A stretch of DNA of 64,000 bases. Origin: Akkermansiaceae bacterium UBA956 (GTDB taxonomy: Bacteria; Verrucomicrobiota; Verrucomicrobiia; Verrucomicrobiales; Akkermansiaceae). Each line of letters opens with the position of its first letter. The first letter of the stretch is position 1. The notes beneath the pieces are model-generated. The model was not told where the DNA came from. It did no database searches and worked only from the letters and a program-made list of their open reading frames with translations. The translations under genes were made by a program, and so were the position numbers. The stretch is taken from NCBI GenBank assembly GCA_002293145.1, contig DBCO01000015.1:46509-110508 (forward strand), read 5' to 3'. Positions 8,401 through 16,900 of the stretch are shown here, in pieces.

Positions 8401-11376
8401 CTGTGGACTGAGCACGTTGGCGGAAATCTCAATGACACCACCTCATACGAATATGATGGATTCGGGAATCCTCTCAAAATAATCAAAGACGATGGTTCAT
8501 ACACGCGCAATTTTTATGATCATATCGGTCGATTGACGGAGACACAGATTTGCGCTGCTAATCAGACGATTGTTCGTAAATCCAAACGCTCTTATAATGC
8601 GAATGCACAGATTGGAAGCACTACAGATGGTAACAACAATGTCACAAGTTATAGCTACAATAGTGTTGGTTTGCCACACGTAGTCAGGAAACCTGGCGGC
8701 ATCACTCAAGCTTTTGTTTATGATGCATCCTCCCGACTTGCCTCTGAAACGAATACACCGATCACTACCACCTACGGACATGATCTGTTCGGGCGGGTGG
8801 TTTCTCATACGCATGAAGGTGTGACGACACTTTCCACCTATGAGCCCGGCCCAGATGGTCTCTTGCTCACGCAAACTGTCACGAAACTTGGAGATGGCAG
8901 TCCTGGTGCAGCTCACGTGACGTACCACGCATACGATGCTGCTGGCCGAAAAACCATCACCGTCCAGCATGAAGTTCTGACAATTTGGCAGCATTTTACC
9001 CCAGACAGTCGTTCTACGACGGTGCTCAATGGTTCTCGTAGCACGGTGTCAACGATTGATCTAGCTGGACGCATCAAGCAAACTAAGGACGGACTCGGGC
9101 GCGCCACGAACTATGCCTATGCGTTCACGGCCAATCAAACCCTCACGACCACCGTGACCAACCCTCTGAACAAAACGACTGCAACTGTGACAGATGGTCT
9201 CGGTCGTGTCATCACCAGCCGTGACGAAAACAATGACCTCACTGCCTATTTCTATGATTGCCATGACAATTTAGAGAAATATACCGATGCGCGCGCTCAC
9301 AGCGTGACGTTTGAATTTGACGCTGCGGGTCAGCGCAAGAAGCGGACCGAACATGATGGCACTTGGCAATCCTATGAATATGACCTCGCGGGGAACATGA
9401 ATCAGCATCGCAAAGCCGATGGATCCATCGCCACCATCACATACAACAATCGCAATCAGCCTGATTATAAGTCGTGGAGCAATTCGAGTGAGTTCATCGA
9501 CTGGAACTATGACGCTTCAGGCCGTCTTGATTTTGTGGAAAATCAGCAGATTAAGACGTCATTCATGTATTATTCCTACGACGCTTACAACGCGTATGGC
9601 AGTGGAAGTTATTCAGGTCTGTCCAGCACCTTAGTAGAAAAAGAAATCACGCGACACAAAAATTTCAATGGTGGTCTCACTCGTCTCGTGGACCGAGATT
9701 ATGATCCCTACATGCGTCTTACAGGCTTGACTGTGCAGCAAGCATACACGAATGCGATTCTGCATAAGCTAAACTATTCCTATCAGGCGCTCGGGCAGCC
9801 TCGGCCTGGGCTACTTGCCGCGATCAATAATGACGGTCCGCCACCGCTCGCCACCTACCAGTATGATTCATCCGGACTTGTCCAGAGTATTGCTCTGGAG
9901 AACAACCTAACGACCCACTGGACACGTGATGCAGCCTACCAAACAACGGCCTACCAGACGAAGACCAGTGCGGGTCTTAACCGTGCAGGTGTCGAGCATG
10001 GCTATGACAACAATGGTCGGCGTAAGTGGGCCAAGTATGAGGACAATCTTGGGCAAGCCTATGCATACGACGATGCAGGGCAAGTCACTCATGCCAAAGT
10101 CAATATCGCGAACCCGCATACAGCCGCGGCTACCACATTGCCCACGCATCATTACCAATATGATGATGTTGGCAACCGCACTTCGGTGCTTGACCTTGGG
10201 GTGACGAAAAGCTACGGTGCCAACAACGTGAATGCTTACACCTCCATCAGCGGCTTTGCGGCTCCCGTTCATGATGCCAATGGCAACATGAACAGTGGTC
10301 CGCTTGGCGTGGTTGGGGCTGCGACTTCGGCACTCACGTATGGCAAGGAAAACAACAACTTGCTTGCTGCATCGGGGACACAGGCGACGAATTTCGTCTA
10401 TGATGCCATGGGACGCTTGGTGCAGTTCAGCTATACCGTGAATTCGGTGACGAAGACCGAAATCCTTACTTGGGCAGGCTGGACTTTGATGACACGGGAA
10501 ATTTTCAGCGGAAATGCCGTCTCTGAAACCCACCGCTATACCTGGGGCACGGATCTTTCGGGCACGATGGAAGGCGCAGGCGGGGTTGGTGGATTACTAG
10601 CAATCGAGCGCAATGTAGCTGGCAGCAACATCTGGGACATTCGCTACACCCATGCCGATGCGAATGGTAATATCATCGCGCTCACCAATAGCAGCGGTGC
10701 TGTCAGTGCCCGCTACCGCTACGATGCCTTTGGTAAAACCATCCAAGCCACCGATGTCGATGGCAGCGGCTGGGTCAGCCACAACATCCACGGCTTCAGC
10801 AGCAAACCCACCTTCGGCGGCACGGGCCTCCTCTACTACGGCTACCGCTGGTATAGTCCCTCGCTCGGTAGATGGATCAATCGTGACCCGATTGAGGAAC
10901 GTGGTGGACTGAATTTGTATGGGTTTGTGGGGAGTGACGGAGTCGGCAAATGGGATGTCTTAGGTCTAGCCGGCTATGGTAACAGATATGGTTTGCCCGA
11001 GGCATTTTGGAATTGGTATCATAGGCAGTATAAGTGCAAGGGTGATTCGGACATTGACAAAGATGGAGCTAAGGAGCTTTACGATGAATGGTTGGAAGAA
11101 GGCAAACCTAACCCAGAAGGTTCCAGGACGGTTCCACCTAAAGAGGTTACAGATGATGATCCCGATGCGGAGCCTGAACCCGAAGTCACTGATTCAAGCG
11201 TTCCTCATACTACCACACCCTACATGATGTTGGCTATTGTTTGGATAGGTAATAGCACTCAAAAAGCGGCGGATAAAGTTAGCGAAATTGAATGGCCTAT
11301 CTTTACTCCACCCGTGCCTTCATATCCAACACTATCCCCGAATCCTTTACCTCGGTGGAGGATTATAGTTTGGTGA
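5443..11376 (+). CDS. RHS-repeat polymorphic toxin with two glycogen-binding-like domains
   Basis: The protein has 1977 residues. A signal peptide (residues 1-25) precedes a Pro-rich segment containing CPCEDCPW. A DUF6531-like start of the RHS shell begins near residue 120. Two E-set/CBM48-like modules (about 338-410 and 418-500) contain FNGWDF and FNNWQG and resemble the AMPK glycogen-binding domain. Many YD/RHS repeats follow (YDxxGR and similar), with a Gly/Cys-rich loop near residue 905. The conserved shell end (LLYYGYRWYSPSLGRW, then WDVLGL at about 1837-1842) is followed by a 135-residue tip, 1843-1977. The tip is acidic and unlike the shell, with no recognised catalytic motif. RHS proteins of this design encapsulate and deliver a C-terminal toxin. 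The small AT-rich gene 45 bp downstream is the likely immunity gene. Confidence 0.92.
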   Translation: MHYLSSTFLAAATLTLLGTQSLFAQTSVLNPGPTPPHYIPSTDYNPSTPPYCSNFWPTDPYDCPCEDCPWLFAPRTGELFDLGGDVPLPPMPNGGFGPEPITKFPSPGNQSKGGATNTASNNVPINAQNGNYNHGTRDLEYKASVGFLGLSFGRMASSRYTTAVRSDLGGGGSWRHNWQFLAYRNFTSDGREQLEVHFPDGAWGNYVKPQSNPNAPYMYELGLHRSDRVEIDPNDVKKYRLYLEDGTSLMIQRYGSYEANTEFLLVTQVLDRHGLGYTLSYNAQQQLVRVTDPAGRLLQMTYTNVGVNDGDIAQASFSITDSQLQALANYSGWSYPPQSVAVAGEFNGWDFNANPMVYDEDTQSWKLDIPLQAGSYGYTFSINGDTWIGVIDGSGPTSSTNINVTAPNPVLSDYAREVTFEYKGSASSCVLMSSFNNWQGQVMTWNAAAQAWRVNVTLNPGEYYYKFLVNGTSWIVDPTNPFTQKDPQNNTNSVLSVGNVVKKLTKVQAFYSGSATAQETVNYQYEVFNAGPVYFATLTGVTYPNRPDATASFTYAQPQFWAGRPRLSTLHDPRHHDKKHDRIGFEYHDTFNTGAPLEGFIKNVYHLDTGEIFAEIDHAESASGLVEEMKITYSNGKEEYVKLNGSMLPSHRKSNITGAPVEQTVRFHGGAGMIQKSIDATGRVTEITRTNEFGRPLTIRYPDGKLVTYTYTNPLKPFFISSRKVTYDKEGTLVDLDTVYIRNAQNRVTRINHPDLTYETFAYNTRGQVTSHRQRDGVTLVYGYTSQGMLTSYTKGGQNQHIFSIIAQSGKLASVILPGVSGQQLRVVPEYDFGHRIKRLNYYSTATPNTVIAYTLQNYNARGILTSRRDSRAQVWNYYPDFYGRTIQETDPSGRFTNYIFNDGGGSNGCGCGSGFGGPAAVVTPDGNTVSYHYDLAGRVLHTKRGPNTADEMVTSTEYDVLGRVAKRIDPTGLETTYVYEPFSGLLWTEHVGGNLNDTTSYEYDGFGNPLKIIKDDGSYTRNFYDHIGRLTETQICAANQTIVRKSKRSYNANAQIGSTTDGNNNVTSYSYNSVGLPHVVRKPGGITQAFVYDASSRLASETNTPITTTYGHDLFGRVVSHTHEGVTTLSTYEPGPDGLLLTQTVTKLGDGSPGAAHVTYHAYDAAGRKTITVQHEVLTIWQHFTPDSRSTTVLNGSRSTVSTIDLAGRIKQTKDGLGRATNYAYAFTANQTLTTTVTNPLNKTTATVTDGLGRVITSRDENNDLTAYFYDCHDNLEKYTDARAHSVTFEFDAAGQRKKRTEHDGTWQSYEYDLAGNMNQHRKADGSIATITYNNRNQPDYKSWSNSSEFIDWNYDASGRLDFVENQQIKTSFMYYSYDAYNAYGSGSYSGLSSTLVEKEITRHKNFNGGLTRLVDRDYDPYMRLTGLTVQQAYTNAILHKLNYSYQALGQPRPGLLAAINNDGPPPLATYQYDSSGLVQSIALENNLTTHWTRDAAYQTTAYQTKTSAGLNRAGVEHGYDNNGRRKWAKYEDNLGQAYAYDDAGQVTHAKVNIANPHTAAATTLPTHHYQYDDVGNRTSVLDLGVTKSYGANNVNAYTSISGFAAPVHDANGNMNSGPLGVVGAATSALTYGKENNNLLAASGTQATNFVYDAMGRLVQFSYTVNSVTKTEILTWAGWTLMTREIFSGNAVSETHRYTWGTDLSGTMEGAGGVGGLLAIERNVAGSNIWDIRYTHADANGNIIALTNSSGAVSARYRYDAFGKTIQATDVDGSGWVSHNIHGFSSKPTFGGTGLLYYGYRWYSPSLGRWINRDPIEERGGLNLYGFVGSDGVGKWDVLGLAGYGNRYGLPEAFWNWYHRQYKCKGDSDIDKDGAKELYDEWLEEGKPNPEGSRTVPPKEVTDDDPDAEPEPEVTDSSVPHTTTPYMMLAIVWIGNSTQKAADKVSEIEWPIFTPPVPSYPTLSPNPLPRWRIIVW

Positions 11377-11421
11377 CGATGCGATATGAATTTTAAATAT
11401 AAATAAATTACATAATAATAG

Positions 11422-11826
11422 ATGCTTATCACAAAAAAATATCTCATATCTTTTGAGGTCCACAGTGCTTCTTTATCATTAGAAGAATTGAATGGCTATT
11501 TTGAAATTGAGCCATCCTCAACATCGCATTCTATAGGTAATATAAGATTTTTAAACAAAAAATGGGGCTACAGTGCTTGGAAAGTCGAATTAGGCGAATT
11601 TGTAGACAATAATTATTTGTCTGCTGTAATGCAAGTTTGTAAAATACATGAAGATTTATCTGAAAAAATACAAAAAATATCAAATGAAAATAAATCAATA
11701 GAGTTGATTTTAGAAATTGGAGTTATATCAAATAGTGCAACAATTTCTATAAATTTGCCATCAGAAATTATCCAGAAATTAGGTCAAAAAAATATCAATT
11801 TATCCATAACGACATATCCACTTTGA
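11422..11826 (+). CDS. DUF4279-like immunity protein candidate
   Basis: The protein has 134 residues and lies immediately after the RHS tip. It has no signal peptide, so it should act in the cytoplasm. The layout (beta strand with FEV, then LSLEELNGYFEIEPSS, then a tryptophan-containing strand) resembles DUF4279 proteins, which often accompany polymorphic toxins. The gene is much richer in A+T than the RHS shell, as expected for a recently exchanged toxin/immunity cassette. If it is the cognate immunity protein, the tip must act inside the target cell. The family assignment is by eye and moderate. Confidence 0.75.
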   Translation: MLITKKYLISFEVHSASLSLEELNGYFEIEPSSTSHSIGNIRFLNKKWGYSAWKVELGEFVDNNYLSAVMQVCKIHEDLSEKIQKISNENKSIELILEIGVISNSATISINLPSEIIQKLGQKNINLSITTYPL

Positions 11827-11851
11827 TGAGGGCGAATCTATGTAAATCATA

Positions 11852-12930
11852 AATGGAGTCAGATGCGGTGATGAAATCAAGCGGTTTTTTCATGTTTTTT
11901 TAGGTATTCAGGATCGAATGGTTTTTGGTGTTTGAGCACCCCGTAAATGATGTGGAGGAGCTTGTTCATGATGGCTCCGATGATGACGATTTGTGGCTTT
12001 CCTTGTGCTTTGAGGCGGGCGGCAAATTCTTTGCAGATCGGGTTGAAGCGCATGGCGGACATTGCTGGGAAAAACAAGTGTTTGCGCAATTGGCTGTTGC
12101 CGGCTTTGCTCATGGGTGTTCGAGTTTTCCCGCTTGTTCCAGATTGGAAATGTCGAGGCGTGACGCCAGCGTAGGCCGCCAATCCGCGCCCTGTGGGGAA
12201 GTTTTTCAGATCGGGTAGCTCGGAGATGATCTGACTTCCGCTTTTCTTTCCTATGCCATTGATGCTGGTTAGGAGTTCTAACGTTTGTTTGTTTTCTGGG
12301 TTGTTTTTGATGAGTTCTTCGAGCTGGGCTTCGAGCTTGCTGATGCGTTTTGTTAGGCTTTTTACGTGGTCTTTGATGTCGGTTCTGGTGGCTTTGTCGC
12401 TGGCTGCTTCTAGGCGGTTGTTTTCTCTTGTGAGATCGCCTTTTAGCTGGCTCAGACGCCGCGCTAGGGCTTTGGTTTGGGTTTGGGCTTGTGCTTCGCT
12501 GGGTGGTTGCCAGGCGCTGGGCTCCTGGTTGTGGCAGTATTGGGCGATGAGGCGGGCGTCTGCTTTGTCTGATTTATCGCGACGTAGCTGCATGGCTCCG
12601 AAGTTTTTAATGGCTCGTGGATTGACGAGGCTGACTTTGGAGAGATGCTTGTGAAGGTGAATGGCGACGCTGTCTCCGTAGGTACCGGTGGCTTCGAGAC
12701 AGGCTTGGATGGACATTGCTTTGCCGCAGTGCTTGGCTAGCCAGTTGGTGTGTTCTTTCAGTCCTGTGGCGGTGTTTTCGAATGACTTTTCTGCGATGAT
12801 TTTACGGTCTTCGTGGCGCAGGATAGCGGCATGGAAGTCTTTTTTTGAGATGTCGATTCCCAGACTGTATTCGATGGTTGATTCGTGAATGGGGTCAGTC
12901 CTTGGAAATGAGTATTTTTAGAATACGTTA
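11852..12930 (-). mobile_element. IS110-family insertion sequence, ends uncertain
   Basis: The element holds one IS110-type transposase. The same short sequence flanks the transposase frame: aatggagtcag at 11852 and aatggggtcag at 12888. IS110 elements normally lack inverted repeats but have matching cores at both ends, so these may mark the ends. Only about 50 bp lies between the upstream immunity gene and the transposase stop, so any bridge-RNA region would have to lie at the right, at about 12890-13080. About 44 bp from 12888 recur at 52822. Confidence 0.6.
11877..12890 (-). CDS. IS110-family transposase (DEDD), no standard start codon
   Basis: Codons from an in-frame ATT at 12890 give 337 residues. 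The N-terminal RuvC-like DEDD domain is complete: GIDISKKDFHA gives the first Asp, LEATGTYG the Glu, and DKSDKADARLIA the last two Asp. A coiled-coil stretch and the C-terminal Transposase_20 domain follow (INGIGKKSG, FPTGRGLAAYAGVTP, GNSQLRKHLF). Between the in-frame stop at 12918-12920 and GIDISK there is no ATG, GTG or TTG. Candidates are ATT at 12890 or CTG at 12863, while the first ATG (12716) would cut off the catalytic N-terminus. It may use a rare start or be crippled. Confidence 0.85.
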   Translation of the reverse strand: MHESTIEYSLGIDISKKDFHAAILRHEDRKIIAEKSFENTATGLKEHTNWLAKHCGKAMSIQACLEATGTYGDSVAIHLHKHLSKVSLVNPRAIKNFGAMQLRRDKSDKADARLIAQYCHNQEPSAWQPPSEAQAQTQTKALARRLSQLKGDLTRENNRLEAASDKATRTDIKDHVKSLTKRISKLEAQLEELIKNNPENKQTLELLTSINGIGKKSGSQIISELPDLKNFPTGRGLAAYAGVTPRHFQSGTSGKTRTPMSKAGNSQLRKHLFFPAMSAMRFNPICKEFAARLKAQGKPQIVIIGAIMNKLLHIIYGVLKHQKPFDPEYLKKHEKTA

Positions 12931-12938
12931 GTGGTATG

Positions 12939-12982
12939 AACCGAGGATATAGGTAACAAATTAACCGAGGACATAGGTTACA
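12939..12982. repeat. Pair of 20-bp direct repeats, possible IS end remnant
   Basis: aaccgaggatataggtaaca (12939-12958) and a copy with two changes (12963-12982) lie 24 bp apart in the same orientation. The reverse complement resembles ends of IS481-type elements as I remember them, but no such transposase is nearby. Confidence 0.55.
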
Positions 12983-13140
12983 GTGTATGAGGTGCGTGAG
13001 ATTTTTTGTCACCCGGAAAAACATGAGCCGTTACAAATCAGCTGCAAACGAGGATCGCATTACGAAATCAGAACTCACCCATTGCTCTCTGGTCGATGAA
13101 ACAAGGGATTGTAAATCCCTTCTTCACGTTGCACACGATG

Positions 13141-13890
13141 CTAACGAAACGGTGGATACTCGGGCATGACGAAGGCGTTGATTGAGCCGTCTTCGCGCGG
13201 CAGTAGCAGGAGGTAGCTGCGGTAGTCAGCTTTTCCAGGCCAGCGGGTATCGTAGAAGGGTTCCCAGGCTTGGCCGTTTTGCTTGGCGAGGGTGACTTGT
13301 GCCATGTCAGCAGCTTGGTCGATGCCGGGCTCGATGAGTTCACTTTTTCCTGACAAAATCTTCGCCGCTTTCCCCCCAAATACTCCGGCAACGGTGTGCT
13401 GCGTAAAGTTCTGAATAAGCACTTTGCCTTTGCCGAATTGTTGCTCTGCGGCATCGAGCACAATCACACGGTAGGGAGCCACTTCAGGCTTGGGCCCAGC
13501 GATCAAAATCGCGGTTACAGAATCGGAGGCTGACAATACCATTTCGGCAAATGGTTTCACAATCAGATTTTCTTTGATCATCGTAGGAGCTGCATGAAAC
13601 GGTCCATTTTTGAGCGGAGGAGTGGGATCGATCGCTACACCGATAGTCCGAGTTTGAAAGCCGAGACGATTGGATAAAGTTTGTCCACTCACACCCACTC
13701 GCCAACGCCCGACCCATCCCTGCTCAGTTTCTTCAGCAAGCACCAACTGCGTGGCTTGGGCGACCTCATCGACGCAGAGCAAGCGAACGCTGTGCGGAAG
13801 TTTTTTCGCGGTAGCAGCAGCATCGGCCTGAGCACACAGACCTATGATCAACAAAAATGCAGCGGAAAAATATAAAAAAATGCGTTTCAT
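13141..13890 (-). CDS. Exported protein of unknown function
   Basis: The protein has 249 residues with a clear signal peptide (about 1-24, cleaved near AQADA-A). The mature part is not recognised. It appears to be a soluble periplasmic protein of mixed alpha/beta character with a conserved-looking C-terminus (YDTRWPGKADYRSYLLLLP). The gene starts 24 bp after the stop of the giant pseudopilin-like gene and is probably cotranscribed with it, which suggests a shared envelope function. No enzyme motif was seen. Confidence 0.8.
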   Translation of the reverse strand: MKRIFLYFSAAFLLIIGLCAQADAAATAKKLPHSVRLLCVDEVAQATQLVLAEETEQGWVGRWRVGVSGQTLSNRLGFQTRTIGVAIDPTPPLKNGPFHAAPTMIKENLIVKPFAEMVLSASDSVTAILIAGPKPEVAPYRVIVLDAAEQQFGKGKVLIQNFTQHTVAGVFGGKAAKILSGKSELIEPGIDQAADMAQVTLAKQNGQAWEPFYDTRWPGKADYRSYLLLLPREDGSINAFVMPEYPPFR

Positions 13891-13914
13891 AAAGAAGTTC
13901 TGTGAGTGACATGA

Positions 13915-16900
13915 TCAGACTTCCGCACGTGTGAGCCAGCGGAACGATTGAATGTGGAAGCGACGACCGAATGCGCGATTAAGGGGTATCGTCAACGTGG
14001 AAAATGCTAGCTCAGGACGATCTTGCTTGTCAATGTAATCGTGGCCACGCTGCACCACGGCCTCGCACCAAGCTTCGGCCAAAACCTTGCCATTTTGATC
14101 TGTGGCAGAACCGTAAGCGCGGATACGGAAGGTATCGCCACGCACCGACATTTGATTGATCAGTGGAGCTAACACATCTGATTGCATCACATAGCCGGGG
14201 ATGCCCGTTGACTTCGACATCCCCTTCGCGGCACCCGCTACTGCAGCACCCGGCAACGAACCGAAATCTGCTGCACGCAATGCACGTGATCCTGACTTTA
14301 GCGGCTCGTTCAGCCCCGCCGTCTCAATTGCCGACTGCACGGCGCCCATCAACTGTTGATCGCCGCTACCCGTTAGTCTACGATTCAGAAAATCTGCCAT
14401 CGAGAGAAACGGTCCGCGTGTTTTGACCTCTTGCACCATGGCAGTGGCGAGGGCGTCGATTTGATCGTCATCAAGAGCTCGAAATCCCGACCATTGTTCA
14501 AGCTCACTTGCTTGCCCCATCAGCTTTGCCATACCCGCCGCGAGATGCCCACTGCTACCAACAGGAGTCAACGCTTCGTTATCGATGGTAGAACCATTTC
14601 CGCCACTGCGAGCGGTGCTACGTGCTGTTGCTAGAACCGCTTTCCATGCTTCTTTGCGCGTTGAGTTGATATTGAAGGTACCATCCAAAAAGACAAATAC
14701 AGCGAGACGAGCCAGCGCATCTTCCTGCAAACGTGTTCCATTCAGCAATCGCTCGCGCGCCACAGTCCATTCTGCAGCAGGGACGACCCGCGTATTGAGT
14801 AATCGTGATTTTGCATCGCGCGCGCTTTTCTCAAAAAAGTCAGTGAGCACTGTCGTAACGCTCCGCGAGTCAGCGTATGGGGCACCATTGGGAATCAGTG
14901 AACCATCGTGCAGACTGGAGCAAAACCAGCGATCAAACAAAGCACTGTTTGCGAGATAGGAGTGATCGAAAAGTGGAACGGTGGCAGCCGTTCTCAAATG
15001 ATAAGCCCCCGAGCCTACAGCTTGGTTTGGTCGAACAAATGGCGAGGCAAAGGAATTCCCAATTGCCCGCTCCACCTGAGGCGCCGCGTAGGAAACAGTA
15101 GAAAACGCAATGTCGCCAGCCTCAAATTTATAATTGCCTGTTAGGCCGTCTGATTGTAGAACATCAAGCCCTTGACTGCCCCTCTCAGTGGCCTGAGCAA
15201 AACGATCCGAGAAACCATTGGCAATCGCATGGCTAAGAGACATCATCGAGAGTGGCGGCGCCAGATCAAGTTGACGTGTGGCACAACGTGTGACTCCCAG
15301 ATTGATGGAGTGACTGCCACCGAAACGGCCTTGATCTTTCGAGCTAATATCGAGCAAGGGAGAAATGTAGGCCAAGGGTAGCGGGTCACAGCGCCAGATT
15401 TCTTGGGATGTGGTAAACTGATCCGCCGCTAGAGTGCGAAAGGTGCGTGAGGTGACCACGGAATTTGACAAAATGCGCGTAGCACTGGGGAAAGCATCAT
15501 TGGTATTCGGTGATGACTGCTCCACATTCATGTAATGGCCAAAAATCATGAATGGCTTCGGCGTAGCGTATTGTGAGACCGTTAATCGTTGACTTGATCG
15601 AATCGCAGGAAAATAGCGCGTATCAGGACTATCAAAATTGATCGATGTCGGCACCGAACTGCCGCCCAAAGCGAGACCACCATTGCCACCAGAAGCAATG
15701 CTTCCCGGGGCGCGATGACCGATCCATTTGTTGCAATATGTGCGATTACCACCCGTAGGGACCACGAGTGGATCAGGAGAGATCACGAATTCAATCATAT
15801 CATTGGCATTGAGGCCTGAGGCGCCGAAGTCCGCAACAATGTCAGCCTGTCGACCCGGGCCCCAACCTGGTGAGAGATTGACGTTCGGATCACCGGCAAA
15901 GCTTGCGGTACTGATCTCTTTGTCGTGACCAAAAATTTTCGATTCTCCTGGTTCGAGAGTATAGCCGGTCGATACTCCTTTTTGCGCCAACCCACCAATG
16001 TTACCGCGCAACCATTGAAAGGTTTGATGGCCAAATTTGTCCGATGATGATGGCCACGTTCCCCGATTGAGCGAATAGGTATTGCCTCCTACTCCTGACT
16101 GTGGCAGAGCCACTCCTGCGCCACTTGCATTGGTGATATACCACTGCACCTTGAACGGCACCGAGAGCAACTGCACAGCATAACTCGCACCTGCGGGGAT
16201 CTCGACTCTTACGTTGTTCGGGTTCCATACTTTCACCAAGGCATCCATCTGCATCTGCATGCGGAATTTTCCTGCAAGCAGCGGATCAGGCTTCGAAACA
16301 AACGAAAAAACAAACTGCACCGATGCAAAAACCGGTTTGCTGTATGAAAACCAGGGATCGGAAAGAGCGCGATGACGGAAATCATTCGTCGATTTGTTTT
16401 CCGCACCACTCTGCGCCACAAGTTTCGGTATGTTGCTTGTCCAACGGACGTTGCGATACAAATTCGAATGAACCCAGAGTTCCTCCATGTTGATACCCGC
16501 TTGCTCTGTGAGATTGCCAAAACTCGCAAGCGGATTACCACCCGCTGTACGGAAATCTCGAGCATTGGTAAGCTTGCCGCGCGCCACGGTAAAATCATTC
16601 ACCGCACCATTTGCTTTGTAGATCGGCAAGTTCACCACCGAAGTTCGTGGTTGTTGGGCGAAAATAGAAAAATCATACTTCAATTGTCGACGTGTGACAT
16701 CGACCGGAATGCCCAAGCTCTGCGTGGTCACATCATGGAATAGCTGCTGGGCCTTATTATTTTTCAAAGTCAACAGACCAGAGGAAATGTAGCGATCACG
16801 ATCTGCATCATCGATTGGTATGGCACCGAGGGCTTCAAGAACCTCCGCATTTGCTACTGGACTGGCGTGCGCAGCAAGCAAATGTTCCCCTGACTTGGTA

